In this document: positions 1-9,500 of the stretch, in pieces | Layout of the letters: every line of letters starts with the position of its first letter | Position numbering within the stretch: the first letter of the stretch is position 1 | Assembly: GCA_012839565.1 (NCBI GenBank) | Contig: DUMZ01000020.1 | Span: forward strand, 1-64,000 | Length of the DNA: 64,000 nt | DNA from: Anaerolineaceae bacterium | GTDB taxonomy: Bacteria; Chloroflexota; Anaerolineae; Anaerolineales; Anaerolineaceae | Direction: 5' to 3' | Translations under genes and position numbers: made by a program | Notes under the pieces: model-generated | What the model saw: only the letters and a program-made list of their open reading frames with translations | Database searches by the model: none | Told to the model about the DNA's origin: nothing

Positions 1-383
1 GCATTTGTTTCAGGGGAATTAAGTTGACTTAAGAATGCAATATTGTGTTCTCGAAATGCTTCAAACCTGTCTTTGCAATACTGAAAAGATTTACTTTCAT
101 CAGCGAGGCCGAAAACATAAGCAGAGTTATCCCATAATAGGTTTGGTGCAATTCCAGAGGATCGTTTCACTGCTTCTGGCAAGATTATTTTTTGTGGTCT
201 TTCAACTGTCTTCTTGCCGCTCGTGGTTTCATCAAACACATAGATAATGTCTAAAAGTTCACCGCTTGCGGATATGCTCAGAAAGTAATTGATGTTCACA
301 ACGCTAAATCCGGGTTGGGGAATTTTTACGCTTTCATCATCAAGCAGTTGGTCATAGAGTTTGGCAAGATTTTGAAGAATCAT
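1..383 (-). CDS. cas8c: Cas8c (Csd1), type I-C Cascade large subunit, N-terminal part
   Basis: The first 127 residues are visible; the gene runs off the left edge. The reading frame starts with ATG at 383, two bases after the cas5c stop, so the two are likely translationally coupled. The start MILQNLAKLYDQLL and the segment KRSSGIAPNLLWDNSAYVFG are hallmarks of Csd1/Cas8c N-termini. In type I-C systems this subunit recognises the PAM and forms the large subunit of Cascade. The order cas3-cas5c-cas8c fits the I-C operon, so cas7, cas4, cas1, cas2 and the array are expected beyond the edge. Confidence 0.9.
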   Translation of the reverse strand, partial: MILQNLAKLYDQLLDDESVKIPQPGFSVVNINYFLSISASGELLDIIYVFDETTSGKKTVERPQKIILPEAVKRSSGIAPNLLWDNSAYVFGLADESKSFQYCKDRFEAFREHNIAFLSQLNSPETN

Positions 384-385
384 CG

Positions 386-1054
386 CTAACTCGCTTTCAG
401 TACATTTTGTAAGTCAATGATGCCGTCAATCATTTTGGCTTTGAAGAAGATGGGTAGGATGTTTTCGGGGTCGGAGTAGTCCATATCGTAGAGCATCCAA
501 CCGAGATCTTGCTCACCTTCAAGAACGCTTTTGGGGATTTCATCACGGTTTTCAATGAGACTGACTTTGGCGGGAAATTCACGCGTGCCAAGCACGGGTT
601 GGGTGTAATGTTGTCCTTTGCGCAGGCGGCGCAAGGCAATGTTGTAGTGTTTTTCGACAGTATCAGTGGGTCCGGCTTCTTTTGGCACCATTTCAAAGTG
701 GGCTTCAAAAACATAGTCAACATCTTTTAGAATCATCGAGGCTCTTTGCTGCCGTGCGGTGAGAATGTCGAGATAAAAGTCTTTGTTGGTGTTTCCTTGC
801 ATCAGAGATTTGGCGGTGTTAAAGGGGACTTTGTCGGAAACTTCGTTACGTCGAATATTGGTGAAAAGAATAGGGTTTAATACGTGGATACGATCTATAA
901 CCCAGCGGATGGCTGGTTTCCAGTAGACCGCCTCAATGATTCCCCGGGCTGCTGATGGGGTTGGCACGTCATAGCTGACCCGTTCAACCTTCATCTCGGG
1001 GCGGGTGAAAAGAGCGTAATTGCCCTGCACCCGGATTGCAAATCCAAAACTCAT
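386..1054 (-). CDS. cas5c: Cas5c (Cas5d), crRNA-processing RAMP of type I-C CRISPR-Cas
   Basis: A 222-aa RAMP protein. In type I-C systems Cas5c replaces Cas6: it cuts the pre-crRNA repeat and stays on the 5' handle as part of Cascade. The sequence shows the family start (FAIRVQGNYALFTRPEMKVE), the block YDVPTPSAARGIIEAVYW, and VEKHYNIALRRLRKG followed by QPVLGTREF. Tyr44 and Lys135-His136 are plausible counterparts of the Tyr/Lys/His catalytic set known for Cas5d, judged by eye. An AGGAGG ribosome site lies just before ATG 1054, 13 bp after the cas3 stop. Middle gene of the cas operon. Confidence 0.93.
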   Translation of the reverse strand: MSFGFAIRVQGNYALFTRPEMKVERVSYDVPTPSAARGIIEAVYWKPAIRWVIDRIHVLNPILFTNIRRNEVSDKVPFNTAKSLMQGNTNKDFYLDILTARQQRASMILKDVDYVFEAHFEMVPKEAGPTDTVEKHYNIALRRLRKGQHYTQPVLGTREFPAKVSLIENRDEIPKSVLEGEQDLGWMLYDMDYSDPENILPIFFKAKMIDGIIDLQNVLKAS

Positions 1055-1067
1055 GGTTGCCTCCTAG

Positions 1068-3320
1068 TTATATGTCGAAATACGCATTCCCTCCAGAGCA
1101 GACAGGGATAGTTAGACCGAGACTTTCATCGTAAGTCTGATCTGGATCTAACAATACGGGAATGGTTTTGTTTATCATGTTAACTTTTCCTGCATCAATT
1201 AATGCCTGGAATTCATTGCGATATATGTTTACGGAGTAAATTTGTAACTGTCTAAGCAAAGCGCCGGGGGATTGTACCCAAGGTAGTTTTTCCAGGAGAT
1301 CTTGCGCTTTAGATTCTCTGGGAACGATTACAGCTATTGTATCAGACCCTATCAATTTAAATCGCTCAGAAGCTGTACGAAAATCGAATGATGGCAGTCT
1401 GCTGGGCGGTTTTTCGAAACATGGGAGCACGCGGGCACTGTCAAAGGCATGGTCTGATTGAACACTGTAGAGTGATTCGTAGTAGTCTTGGATGGCTTCC
1501 AGGCAGATAGGGTCTTTGTCTTTCCAGCGGCGCAGGATTTGACGCGTGATGTCGCCGGTTTGTTGAATGTAACCAGGAACACGTTTGATGGCATCGGTCT
1601 CAGGCTCGAAAATATAAAGTTTGGCATCGGCTGATTTTCGATTTCGGTTGACGCGTCCGCCAGCTTGAATAATGGAGTCAAGGCCAGCCAAAGCCCGGTA
1701 GCCCACGGGAAAGTCAAGGTCAACGCCAGCTTCCATAACCTGGGTTGATATGACGATGCAGGGTTGATTGTTGTTTAACCTGTCTTTGATAGTGGCGATA
1801 ACTTGTTGTCGGTGCGCGGGATACATGAGCGTGGACAAATGGAAAACATGATTGTTTTTTGGCAAAAGATTAAAGATTTTTTGGGCATGCTTGCGCGTGT
1901 TGACAATGCAAAGGGTCTGGTGATGTTCAGAAAGTTTTTGAGCGAGTGTGTCATCATCCATTGTGCCCGCGTCCTGGATTGATACGCGTTTGAAGGCATT
2001 GTAAAGCTGGCTGGGGTTGGGCATGATTTCTTTGATTTCAATATTACCTGGGAGAAAACGGGCGAATTCAGGTTGAGTAGCGGTGCATAATATGGCTGTG
2101 CTTTTATAGTTGAGAACAAGTTCAGATATCGCTATCAGGCAAGGTTTGATGAAACTGTTTGGTATCATTTGTGCTTCATCAAATATGATGACGCTATTCG
2201 CCATATTGTGCACCTTGCGTGAACTTGATGACCGCGAGGCATATAACGATTCAAAAAACTGCACATTTGTGGTGACGACGATAGGGATATCCCAGTTTTC
2301 TGAGGCTAGTTTTAGCTTTTCTATAGCAGAGTCGTCTGCATCTTCGGAACGGGACTGCTCTTTGCTGAATTGTTCCCAGTCAAAATTGCTGTGATGTTCC
2401 AAAACGCAATCATTACCAAGCATTTCTTTAAATACTTTGGCATTTTGCTCAATGATGCTGGTATATGGGATGACATAGATGATGCGTTGTAGATTGTGTT
2501 TTTTGGCATGCAGTAAAGCAAATTGCATGGAAGAAATCGTTTTACCGCCACCAGTGGGCACGGTGAGACTGAACAGTCCTTGCTCGTCACTGGCACGTTC
2601 TTCGCAGGCTTGGCGGATGTGTTGGCGCAGGTCGTTTATGGGTGACTGAGGGAATTGTTTTGAGTCTAGTTCTTGTTGGAAAAACATTTGTAAGTATGTG
2701 AGCCTAGGATAAGCCCCTCGGACGATATCCTGGGTGTAAAAGGATTCTGTTTCCAGGTAATCGGCGTCTACAAGGATGGAGTAAAGCATGCGGGTTAAAA
2801 AGCTTAATGAGAAGCCACCGGATTTGCTTGTGGGTAAAATCTTGGGCAGGGTTGGTTTTGGCAAGGCATCAATGTCGATTTCTTTTCGATAATCGGTGTA
2901 GGGTTCAATTTCACGTTTTAGACGCGCGTGAAGTGTTGGATCGTTCTCGTGGTCTATGATTGTGCCTATGTCTGGCAGACCGCTGTGATGTCCGCTGATA
3001 CAGTAGGCAATCAGGTGGGCAATTGCTTCAAAGCGGGTTTTCTTGTAATAATTTACAATTTCTTGCGCGCCGGCGGTTGAGTGGTCTACCGCAACTTGTT
3101 TGCCGCGTAATCTCGCTTGAAATTTTTGAGTGTATTTCCCGAGGTCATGTAAAAAGCCTGTGATGTAGGCAAGGTTTTCCAGCCCAAGTGGCTCTCCCAG
3201 GGCTGCAGATTTTTCGGCTGTGTTTTTTAAGTGGTCAAGCAGGCGTTGCCACTCTTCTTGAGGCTCATCGCTTGAATGAGCAAAGAAAGTTGTGTAAGTA
3301 TTTGGGGATTTGGTTGCCAT
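1068..3320 (-). CDS. cas3: Cas3, HD nuclease-helicase of type I-C CRISPR-Cas
   Basis: A 750-aa full-length Cas3. The N-terminal HD nuclease domain has HDLGK at residues 58-62, with DHSTAGA (79-85) and a GHHSG motif (about 110) that supply further metal ligands. The SF2 helicase follows: Walker A TVPTGGGKT (253-261), DEAQ box (381-384), SAT-like CTATQP, and the C-terminal motif QAGGRVNRNR. Cas3 is recruited by Cascade and degrades target DNA 3' to 5'. An AGGAGA site precedes ATG 3320. First gene of the operon; all motifs are intact, so interference looks functional as far as can be seen. Confidence 0.96.
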   Translation of the reverse strand: MATKSPNTYTTFFAHSSDEPQEEWQRLLDHLKNTAEKSAALGEPLGLENLAYITGFLHDLGKYTQKFQARLRGKQVAVDHSTAGAQEIVNYYKKTRFEAIAHLIAYCISGHHSGLPDIGTIIDHENDPTLHARLKREIEPYTDYRKEIDIDALPKPTLPKILPTSKSGGFSLSFLTRMLYSILVDADYLETESFYTQDIVRGAYPRLTYLQMFFQQELDSKQFPQSPINDLRQHIRQACEERASDEQGLFSLTVPTGGGKTISSMQFALLHAKKHNLQRIIYVIPYTSIIEQNAKVFKEMLGNDCVLEHHSNFDWEQFSKEQSRSEDADDSAIEKLKLASENWDIPIVVTTNVQFFESLYASRSSSSRKVHNMANSVIIFDEAQMIPNSFIKPCLIAISELVLNYKSTAILCTATQPEFARFLPGNIEIKEIMPNPSQLYNAFKRVSIQDAGTMDDDTLAQKLSEHHQTLCIVNTRKHAQKIFNLLPKNNHVFHLSTLMYPAHRQQVIATIKDRLNNNQPCIVISTQVMEAGVDLDFPVGYRALAGLDSIIQAGGRVNRNRKSADAKLYIFEPETDAIKRVPGYIQQTGDITRQILRRWKDKDPICLEAIQDYYESLYSVQSDHAFDSARVLPCFEKPPSRLPSFDFRTASERFKLIGSDTIAVIVPRESKAQDLLEKLPWVQSPGALLRQLQIYSVNIYRNEFQALIDAGKVNMINKTIPVLLDPDQTYDESLGLTIPVCSGGNAYFDI

Positions 3321-3372
3321 TTTTTCTCCTGCGTGAATGGTTGCTTTGGATCACATCAATGGGTATGCGTTT

Positions 3373-3378
3373 ATTATA
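3373..3378 (-). promoter_or_regulatory. -10 box of the probable cas operon promoter
   Basis: TATAAT on the minus strand about 52 bp before the cas3 start. No good -35 hexamer is seen 16-18 bp upstream, so the promoter may be weak or activator-dependent. Confidence 0.45.
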
Positions 3379-3417
3379 TCAATGAGAGAAAGCTGGACGC
3401 TATGTTTTGTGATATCA

Positions 3418-3448
3418 AAAGACCCCACCACTGGCAGGGTCTTTTTTT
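3418..3448. terminator. Intrinsic terminator after leuS, bidirectional
   Basis: Stem AAAGACCC / GGGTCTTT around an 11-nt loop. It lies 24 bp after the leuS stop on the minus strand and separates leuS from the cas promoter. The longest T-run is on the plus strand. Confidence 0.75.
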
Positions 3449-3471
3449 GTTTGGATAGTAAATCAGTAAGC

Positions 3472-5928
3472 TTACACCACCACATTAACCAGCTTACCCG
3501 GCACGACGATGACGCGTTTGATGGTCTTGCCTTCCAGCGCCTCTTGAATCACGGGGCTGCTGAGCGCGGCGGAGCGGGCTTGTTCGTCGCTAAAGCCGGG
3601 GTTCAGGCTGATTCGGTCGCGCAGTTTACCGTTGATTTGCACCACCAGCGTGATTTTATCTTCAACGGTGGCTTCTTCGTCAACTTCGGGCCAGGGCTGT
3701 TGGTGGATGCTGTAAGCATAGCCCATGCGCTCCCAGAGTTCTTCGGCGATGTGCGGGGTGACTGGTGCCATCATCAGCAGGTAGAGCCTGACGGCTTCGT
3801 TCCATTCCGCGCTTGCCCAGGCGCCGGCGTTTTTGGCGCGCGCCATCTCGTTGAGTAGCTCCATCAGGCTGGAAACGATGGTGTTGAACTCGAAGTTCTC
3901 AAAGTCCGAAGTGATAGAGCGCAGGGTTTGGTGCGCTTTGCATCTTAGCGCGCGCAGGGTCTGCTCGGTGGCGCCTTGTTCGGCGGGTTCCTGGAACATA
4001 TACCACACGCGGCGCAGCCAGCGCGAGTTGCCTTCGATGCCGGTGCTCGACCACGGACCGCCCATCTGCCAGCGCGAGAAGAAAATCAGATAGGCGCGCA
4101 CGGTATCGGCGCCATAGCGTTTGACCAAATCGTCCGGCGCGATGACATTGCCACGGCTTTTGCTCATCTTTTCGCCGTCTTCGCCCAGCACCATGCCCTG
4201 GTTGCGCAGTTGCAACATGGGTTCGTCGCCGGTGACGATGCCACAATCGCGGGCGGCTTTGTGGAAGAAGCGGGTGTAGATGAGATGCATGGTGGCGTGT
4301 TCGATGCCGCCGGTGTAGGTGTCAACGGGCATCCAGTAGGCGAATTTTTCGGGGTCAAAGGGGCCGTTGTCGTAGTGCGGGCTGAGATAGCGCAGGTGAT
4401 ACCAGGCGGAACAAACGAAGGTGTCCATGGTGTCGGTTTCGCGTTCGGCGGGCGCGCCACAAGCGGGGCAGGTGGTGAAGCGCCAGCTGGGGTGCAGTTT
4501 TAGCGGGCTTTCGCCGGTGGGCATCCACTCGACGTCGTCGGGCAGGAGCACGGGCAGTTGGTCTTCGGGCACGGGCACGGCGCCACAGTGTTCGCAGTAG
4601 ATGATGGGAATGGGCGCGCCCCAGTAGCGCTGACGGCTGACGAGCCAGTCGTGCAGGCGATAGTTGACCGCTCTTTTGCCGATTTGATGTTCTTCAACGT
4701 ATTTGCTGGCGGTTTCGAAGCTTTCTTCGGCGGGCGTGCCGGTGAGCGGGCCGGAGTTAATCATCGCGCCGTAGGCTTGCACAGCCTCGGTCATTTCGTC
4801 GGGGTCGGGCGCGGGGGTGCCTTCGGGCTGGATGACGACCTTGATGGGCAGATTGAAGGCGCGGGCGAATTCAAAGTCGCGCTGGTCGTGCGCGGGAACA
4901 GCCATAATGGCGCCACTGCCGTAGCTCATGAGCACGTAATCGGCAATCCAGATGGGAATATGTTCGCCCGAAACGGGGTTTACGGCATAGCCGCCGGTGA
5001 ACACGCCGGTTTTTTCGCGGTCGGCTGCTTCGCGCTGCATGTCGGACTGATTCTTGGCTTGCGCGCGGTAGGCATCCACTTCGGCTTTGCGGCCTTCGGT
5101 GGTGATTTTATCCACCAGGGGATGCTCGGGCGAGAGCACCATAAAGGTGACGCCCCAAAGCGTGTCGGGACGGGTGGTGAAGACTTCAATCGGGTCGCCG
5201 GCTTCGGTGTGGAAGATGACGTTGGCGCCTTCGGATTTGCCGATCCACTTGCGTTGCAGGGTTTTGACGTGCTCGGGCCAGTCCAGCTGGCTGTAGTCGA
5301 GCAGTTCTTCGGCGTGGGCGGTGGTTCGGAAGAACCATTGCTTGAGGTCCTTGCGGATGACGGGCGTGTCGCAGCGTTCGCAGTGGCGGTCGTCGCCGAT
5401 GACCTGTTCGCGCGCCAGGGTGGTGTTGCAGCTGGGGCAAAAATCGACGGGTGCCAATTTTTGATAGGCGAAACCGTTCTTTAAAAACTGCAGAAACCAC
5501 CATTGAGTCCATTTGTAATATTCGGGATCAGCGGTGATGAGTTCTGAGCGCCAGTCGAAGCTGTTGCCCATCATGCGCAGTTGTTTGTCCATGCGCTGAA
5601 TGTTGGCGTAGGTCCAGGCTTTGGGGTGGATGTTGTGCTTGATGGCGGCGTTTTCGGCGGGGAGGCCAAAGGCGTCGTGGCCGATGGGGAAGAATACGTT
5701 GTATCCGCGCATGCGCATAAAACGCGCGCGGGTGTCGGGCGGGGTCATGGCATACCAGTGGCCGATATGAAGGTCGCCGGAAGGATAGGCAAACATGGTA
5801 AGCGCGTAGTGCTTGGGTTTGCTGGGGTCGGGGCTGGGCTCATAAAGCGCGTCGGCTTCCCATCGGGCTTGCCATTTGGGCTCGATTTCTTCTGGCAGAT
5901 ATGGCGGTATGCTGGTTGGGTCAATCAT
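3472..5928 (-). CDS. leuS: Leucyl-tRNA synthetase
   Basis: An 818-aa class Ia synthetase that charges tRNA-Leu in the cytoplasm. HIGH motif HIGH at residues 54-57, KMSKS at 587-591. Between them lies the long CP1 editing domain, which includes TTRPDTLWGVT and the bacterial zinc-type CxxC pairs (CPSC and CERC). The anticodon-binding domain closes the protein. Length is normal for bacterial LeuRS. An AGGAGT site lies 9 nt before ATG 5928. Upstream is a T-box riboswitch, so expression should rise when uncharged tRNA-Leu accumulates. The antisense strand has long open frames, which are GC-skew shadows. Confidence 0.98.
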   Translation of the reverse strand: MIDPTSIPPYLPEEIEPKWQARWEADALYEPSPDPSKPKHYALTMFAYPSGDLHIGHWYAMTPPDTRARFMRMRGYNVFFPIGHDAFGLPAENAAIKHNIHPKAWTYANIQRMDKQLRMMGNSFDWRSELITADPEYYKWTQWWFLQFLKNGFAYQKLAPVDFCPSCNTTLAREQVIGDDRHCERCDTPVIRKDLKQWFFRTTAHAEELLDYSQLDWPEHVKTLQRKWIGKSEGANVIFHTEAGDPIEVFTTRPDTLWGVTFMVLSPEHPLVDKITTEGRKAEVDAYRAQAKNQSDMQREAADREKTGVFTGGYAVNPVSGEHIPIWIADYVLMSYGSGAIMAVPAHDQRDFEFARAFNLPIKVVIQPEGTPAPDPDEMTEAVQAYGAMINSGPLTGTPAEESFETASKYVEEHQIGKRAVNYRLHDWLVSRQRYWGAPIPIIYCEHCGAVPVPEDQLPVLLPDDVEWMPTGESPLKLHPSWRFTTCPACGAPAERETDTMDTFVCSAWYHLRYLSPHYDNGPFDPEKFAYWMPVDTYTGGIEHATMHLIYTRFFHKAARDCGIVTGDEPMLQLRNQGMVLGEDGEKMSKSRGNVIAPDDLVKRYGADTVRAYLIFFSRWQMGGPWSSTGIEGNSRWLRRVWYMFQEPAEQGATEQTLRALRCKAHQTLRSITSDFENFEFNTIVSSLMELLNEMARAKNAGAWASAEWNEAVRLYLLMMAPVTPHIAEELWERMGYAYSIHQQPWPEVDEEATVEDKITLVVQINGKLRDRISLNPGFSDEQARSAALSSPVIQEALEGKTIKRVIVVPGKLVNVVV

Positions 5929-5999
5929 GTTTTTTTTACTCCTTTGTTTTTTGCATTTTTGTGCCGTGTTTGCCGGCTGAGTGCAAAAAGTGCTTGTTA

Positions 6000-6389
6000 A
6001 ATAAAAAATCCCTGCATGCAGGGACCAAGGGTCTTGGCGGTACCACCCTGCTTCCCGCTGTGTGAGGTCTTGGCTTTTGCTTTGGCTCGATGGCTTTTAG
6101 CTGGCTTGCTTTCGGCAGTTTAGCTTTCGGCGTGTCGGCTTTTGGCTCGTTGGCTCTTAGCTTTTTAGCGCATGACCTGGCGGGCAGCTCGTGCGGGCTC
6201 TAACGCGCCCAAACGTTCGCGGCTAAAGGGCATCACCGCGACCACGGCTTTCTTGCTTTACCTGTTTTGGACAGGTGCTGGCAATCGGCGAGCAGGTGAG
6301 TAGGGCCTGGGGCGCTCCACGGGCACCGTGCCACTTTTCAGCGTGCGTGGCTCTCTGGTGGATGGCTTATGGTCTGCTATCGTGTTTAC
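6000..6389 (-). ncRNA. T-box riboswitch (leader of leuS)
   Basis: Read on the minus strand, the T-box core AGGGTGGTACCGC lies at 6049-6037. A perfect terminator palindrome, TCCCTGCATGCAGGGA (6024-6009), followed by a run of six T, comes next. The UGGU of the bulge can pair with the ACCA end of uncharged tRNA-Leu (discriminator A73). The 5' end is set by the promoter at 6396-6425. Stem I lies in 6389-6200; the specifier codon could not be fixed by eye. Known role: uncharged tRNA stabilises the antiterminator and lets transcription read into leuS. Confidence 0.9.
6063..6175. repeat. Degenerate GGCTTTNG repeats inside the T-box leader
   Basis: On the plus strand the stretch is built from about ten imperfect copies of GGCTTTTG/GGCTCGTT/AGCTTTCGG. 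It lies between stem I and the antiterminator of the leuS leader and looks like an expanded linker. It codes for nothing visible. Confidence 0.6.
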
Positions 6390-6395
6390 GGCTGG

Positions 6396-6425
6396 AGTAT
6401 ATCACGCAGGGCGGGTGCTGCGCAA
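6396..6425 (-). promoter_or_regulatory. leuS promoter
   Basis: Minus strand TTGCGC (6425-6420), 18-bp spacer, TATACT (6401-6396). Transcription would begin near 6389, giving a leader of about 460 nt that contains the T-box. Confidence 0.6.
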
Positions 6426-6551
6426 GGGGTTTTGGTGAGGGGATTGTAATTAAAAGAAAACATTATTCTCACAGTTTGTCACGATAAATAACATAGGCAA
6501 GTATAATTAATGAGTAATGGTTCCTAGCACGTTCATGTGAAAGGATAAAAG

Positions 6552-9500
6552 ATGGTTGAGAGTGCTTTTTTAATCAATTCCTTTAAGTGGCTGGCATCTG
6601 TCCTTGTTAAAAAGGTCGAAGGTGACCTTGTTGGAGAAATTAGTGATTCTGTTCATGACAAGATAAAAAAAGCTCAGATAGAACAAACGCTCAATGAAAA
6701 ATTTGAACGTTACTTTAATGAGCAGTATGAATCTCTGTCAATATTCGAAGAGTTCAATGTGCGTCGTTTGAATGAGTGGTTATTAGATAATCTCTACACA
6801 AAAGTTATAAAGTGTTTTGTTATTGATGGTTTGCAAGAAAAAGATCGCTACAAAAATTCTTTTATGAAATCTGCATATGCAAGAGCTGAAGCCAATACGG
6901 AAATCAAAATAAAGGGTGTAAAGGCATATGTCGAGTCCTTTTTGAATGCATTTGAATATTATTATTTTATTTTGCATGAAAATGAATTAGATCAATATCT
7001 GTTACTTAAACAGACCGAAGATATAAGAATTATCCTTCACAACGAAAGAAAAGAATTAGAGGAGTCTATAAACCAGCACGACTCTTTTGCGGAATTTATA
7101 GATTCAATAATACTGGAACCACTCAAAAGCGATATCCGCTTTCACTATTTAAATCCTAAAATTGGTTTCGTCAGGCGGGATAAACAGTTTAAGGTTTTGG
7201 ATGATTTTTTAGAGCGTGAAGAAGACTTACTTTCCCTGGCAATAACCGGATTTGGAGGTATTGGAAAAAGTAAGCTGCTATATCATTACATACTGGAGTT
7301 AAATAACAGCACAGAATGGAAAGCTGTGAAGTTGAATAACTTTCATGTTGATAAGCTCTATGATAAATATACGGAGTGGCATTATCCAAAAAACTTATTA
7401 CTTGTGTTTGATTATGCTGCAGAAAAATCGGAAAAAATTGGGAAATGGCTTCAAGCAGTATGTCAATCTCGTAGCCGTCCCCGAAAAATGAGGATTGTCT
7501 TTCTGGAACGTCAAGGCTTAATAGCAGTAAATGAGCAAATTATCCTGCCTCTTTGGTATCAGAATATAAACAAGGAATCTGGCAAAGTCTTAGAAACAAT
7601 CCAATATGAGCTTGGAAATGGTTTTTATGAATTACCTCTTTTCACAAAAGATGAAATGTTTCAGGTAATGGATATGCATCCTGAATTAGAAGATGAGCTT
7701 CCACAAACCACCAAAGAATCTATATACGATAAGATTGTCAGTTTCTCTGATGACGGTAAGGATGAACGTTTCAACACACCTTTGATTGCCTTGCTGTTGG
7801 TCGATGCACATGTGAACAAAAAGAATATACCTGACTCAAAGAAGCTTATGGAGTATGTTATTAAACGGAACAAAGACTCATTGGAACGCTTTTTCCCGGA
7901 TTCTGAAAACAAAAAGAGTTTAGTGGATGCTGTAGAACGTTTATTGGTCTATGCAACTGCAACAGGTGGCTGGGACTTGACAGAGCTTTCGTCATTTTTG
8001 GATAACGACAGGGAGTTACTGGAAAAAACATTAGGAGAAGATGAACTGATATCGCTACTAGACTTTCTCAATGGAGGCACTCAAGAGCATAACAAATTAG
8101 AACCTTTAAAACCCGATATTATTGGCGAATATTTTGTACTTAACTACATAAAAAAGAAACGACGCTGGGGTGGTTGCAAGAAAATAGTTGAAACCTGTTG
8201 GAAAAAACCCGAAGAATTTGAGTCTTTTCTTAATCGTTGTACGCGCAGCTACCTGGGAGAATTTTCGAATTTGGTTTTTGACGAAAATGCGATTTTATTT
8301 CTAGGCGCTAATCCATTAGCGCAAGCAATAGTATTATTCGGAATGACTACTCTGTCGGATATCACCCATCTTAAAAGTGCTGTTGAGTGCATTGAAAGAC
8401 TTTATTACAAAAATGAAGAAAATGATATTGCAGAAGTTTATGCTACGAGTCTATTCAATCTTTCGGTTGATCAAGATGAAGTTACCGCTTGTCAGATCAC
8501 GGTCGATGAGCTAAAGATGCTCAGTGATAGGTGGAGTGAAAACGCTGAGATTTCTTTGAGATATGCAATGGGTCTGGTCAATCTTTCGACTATACAAAAT
8601 AAAATTGACACTCTCAAAACCATTTTTAATGAACTAAAAATGGTTAATGATAAATGGATTGAAAACGCTGATATTGCTTCAACATATGCAAGCGGGCTGG
8701 TCAATCTTTCTGTTATGCAAGAGAAAGCTGACGTTCGCAAAACTAATGTTGATGAACTGGAAGTGCTTAACAAAAGATGGCCCGAAAACATTGAAATTGC
8801 CATATCATATGCAAGAGGTTTAGTTATGCTTTCAGCTTTAACAGAGAAAGCGGATGCTCGAAAGAGTATTGTTGAAAAGCTAAAATTGCTTAGCAAAAGA
8901 TGGTCTGAAAATGCTGAGATTGCTTCCGCGTATGCAAGGGGTCTGTTCAATCTTTCAGCCAAACAAGGTGACGCTGCTTCTCGTAAGACCACGGTTGATG
9001 AGCTGAAAGTGCTATATGACAGATGGTCTGAAAATGCTGAGATTACTTCAGCGTATGCAATCGGTCTGGTCTATCTTTCAGCCAGCCAAAAGGACGCTGC
9101 TGCTCGCAAGACTTCGGTTGATGTGCTGAAAGTGCTATATGACAGGTGGTTTGAAAACACTGAGATTGCGGAATTTTATGCAATAGGTCTATTTAATCTA
9201 TCAGTTGAACAAAAGGAAGTTATAGTTCTCAAGACTCTAGTTGATGAGCTAAGAGGAATGACTGACAGATGGCTTGAAAACGCTGAGATTGCTCATATGT
9301 ATGCAATGGGTCTGGTCAATCTTTCGGCCAGACAGGATGAAGCTGCTTCTCGTAAGACCACGGTTGATGAGCTGAAAGTGCTATATGACAGATGGCTTGA
9401 AAACGCTGAGATTGCTATTGAATATGCAAGTGGTCTGTTCAATCTTTCAGTTGGACAAAAGGAAGTTACAGCTCTAAAGACCACGATTGATGAGCTAAGA

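Noticed and set aside
4558-5484. Long open frame (308 aa) on the plus strand opposite leuS
   Set aside because: It is the antisense of a high-GC conserved gene, with biased Gly/Val/Ala content and no matching motif or ribosome site. The same holds for 3976-4503 and for 49491-50636 opposite gltX.
6063-6175. GGCTTTNG repeats as a small CRISPR or mobile element
   Set aside because: Units are short, irregular and inside a well-supported T-box leader.
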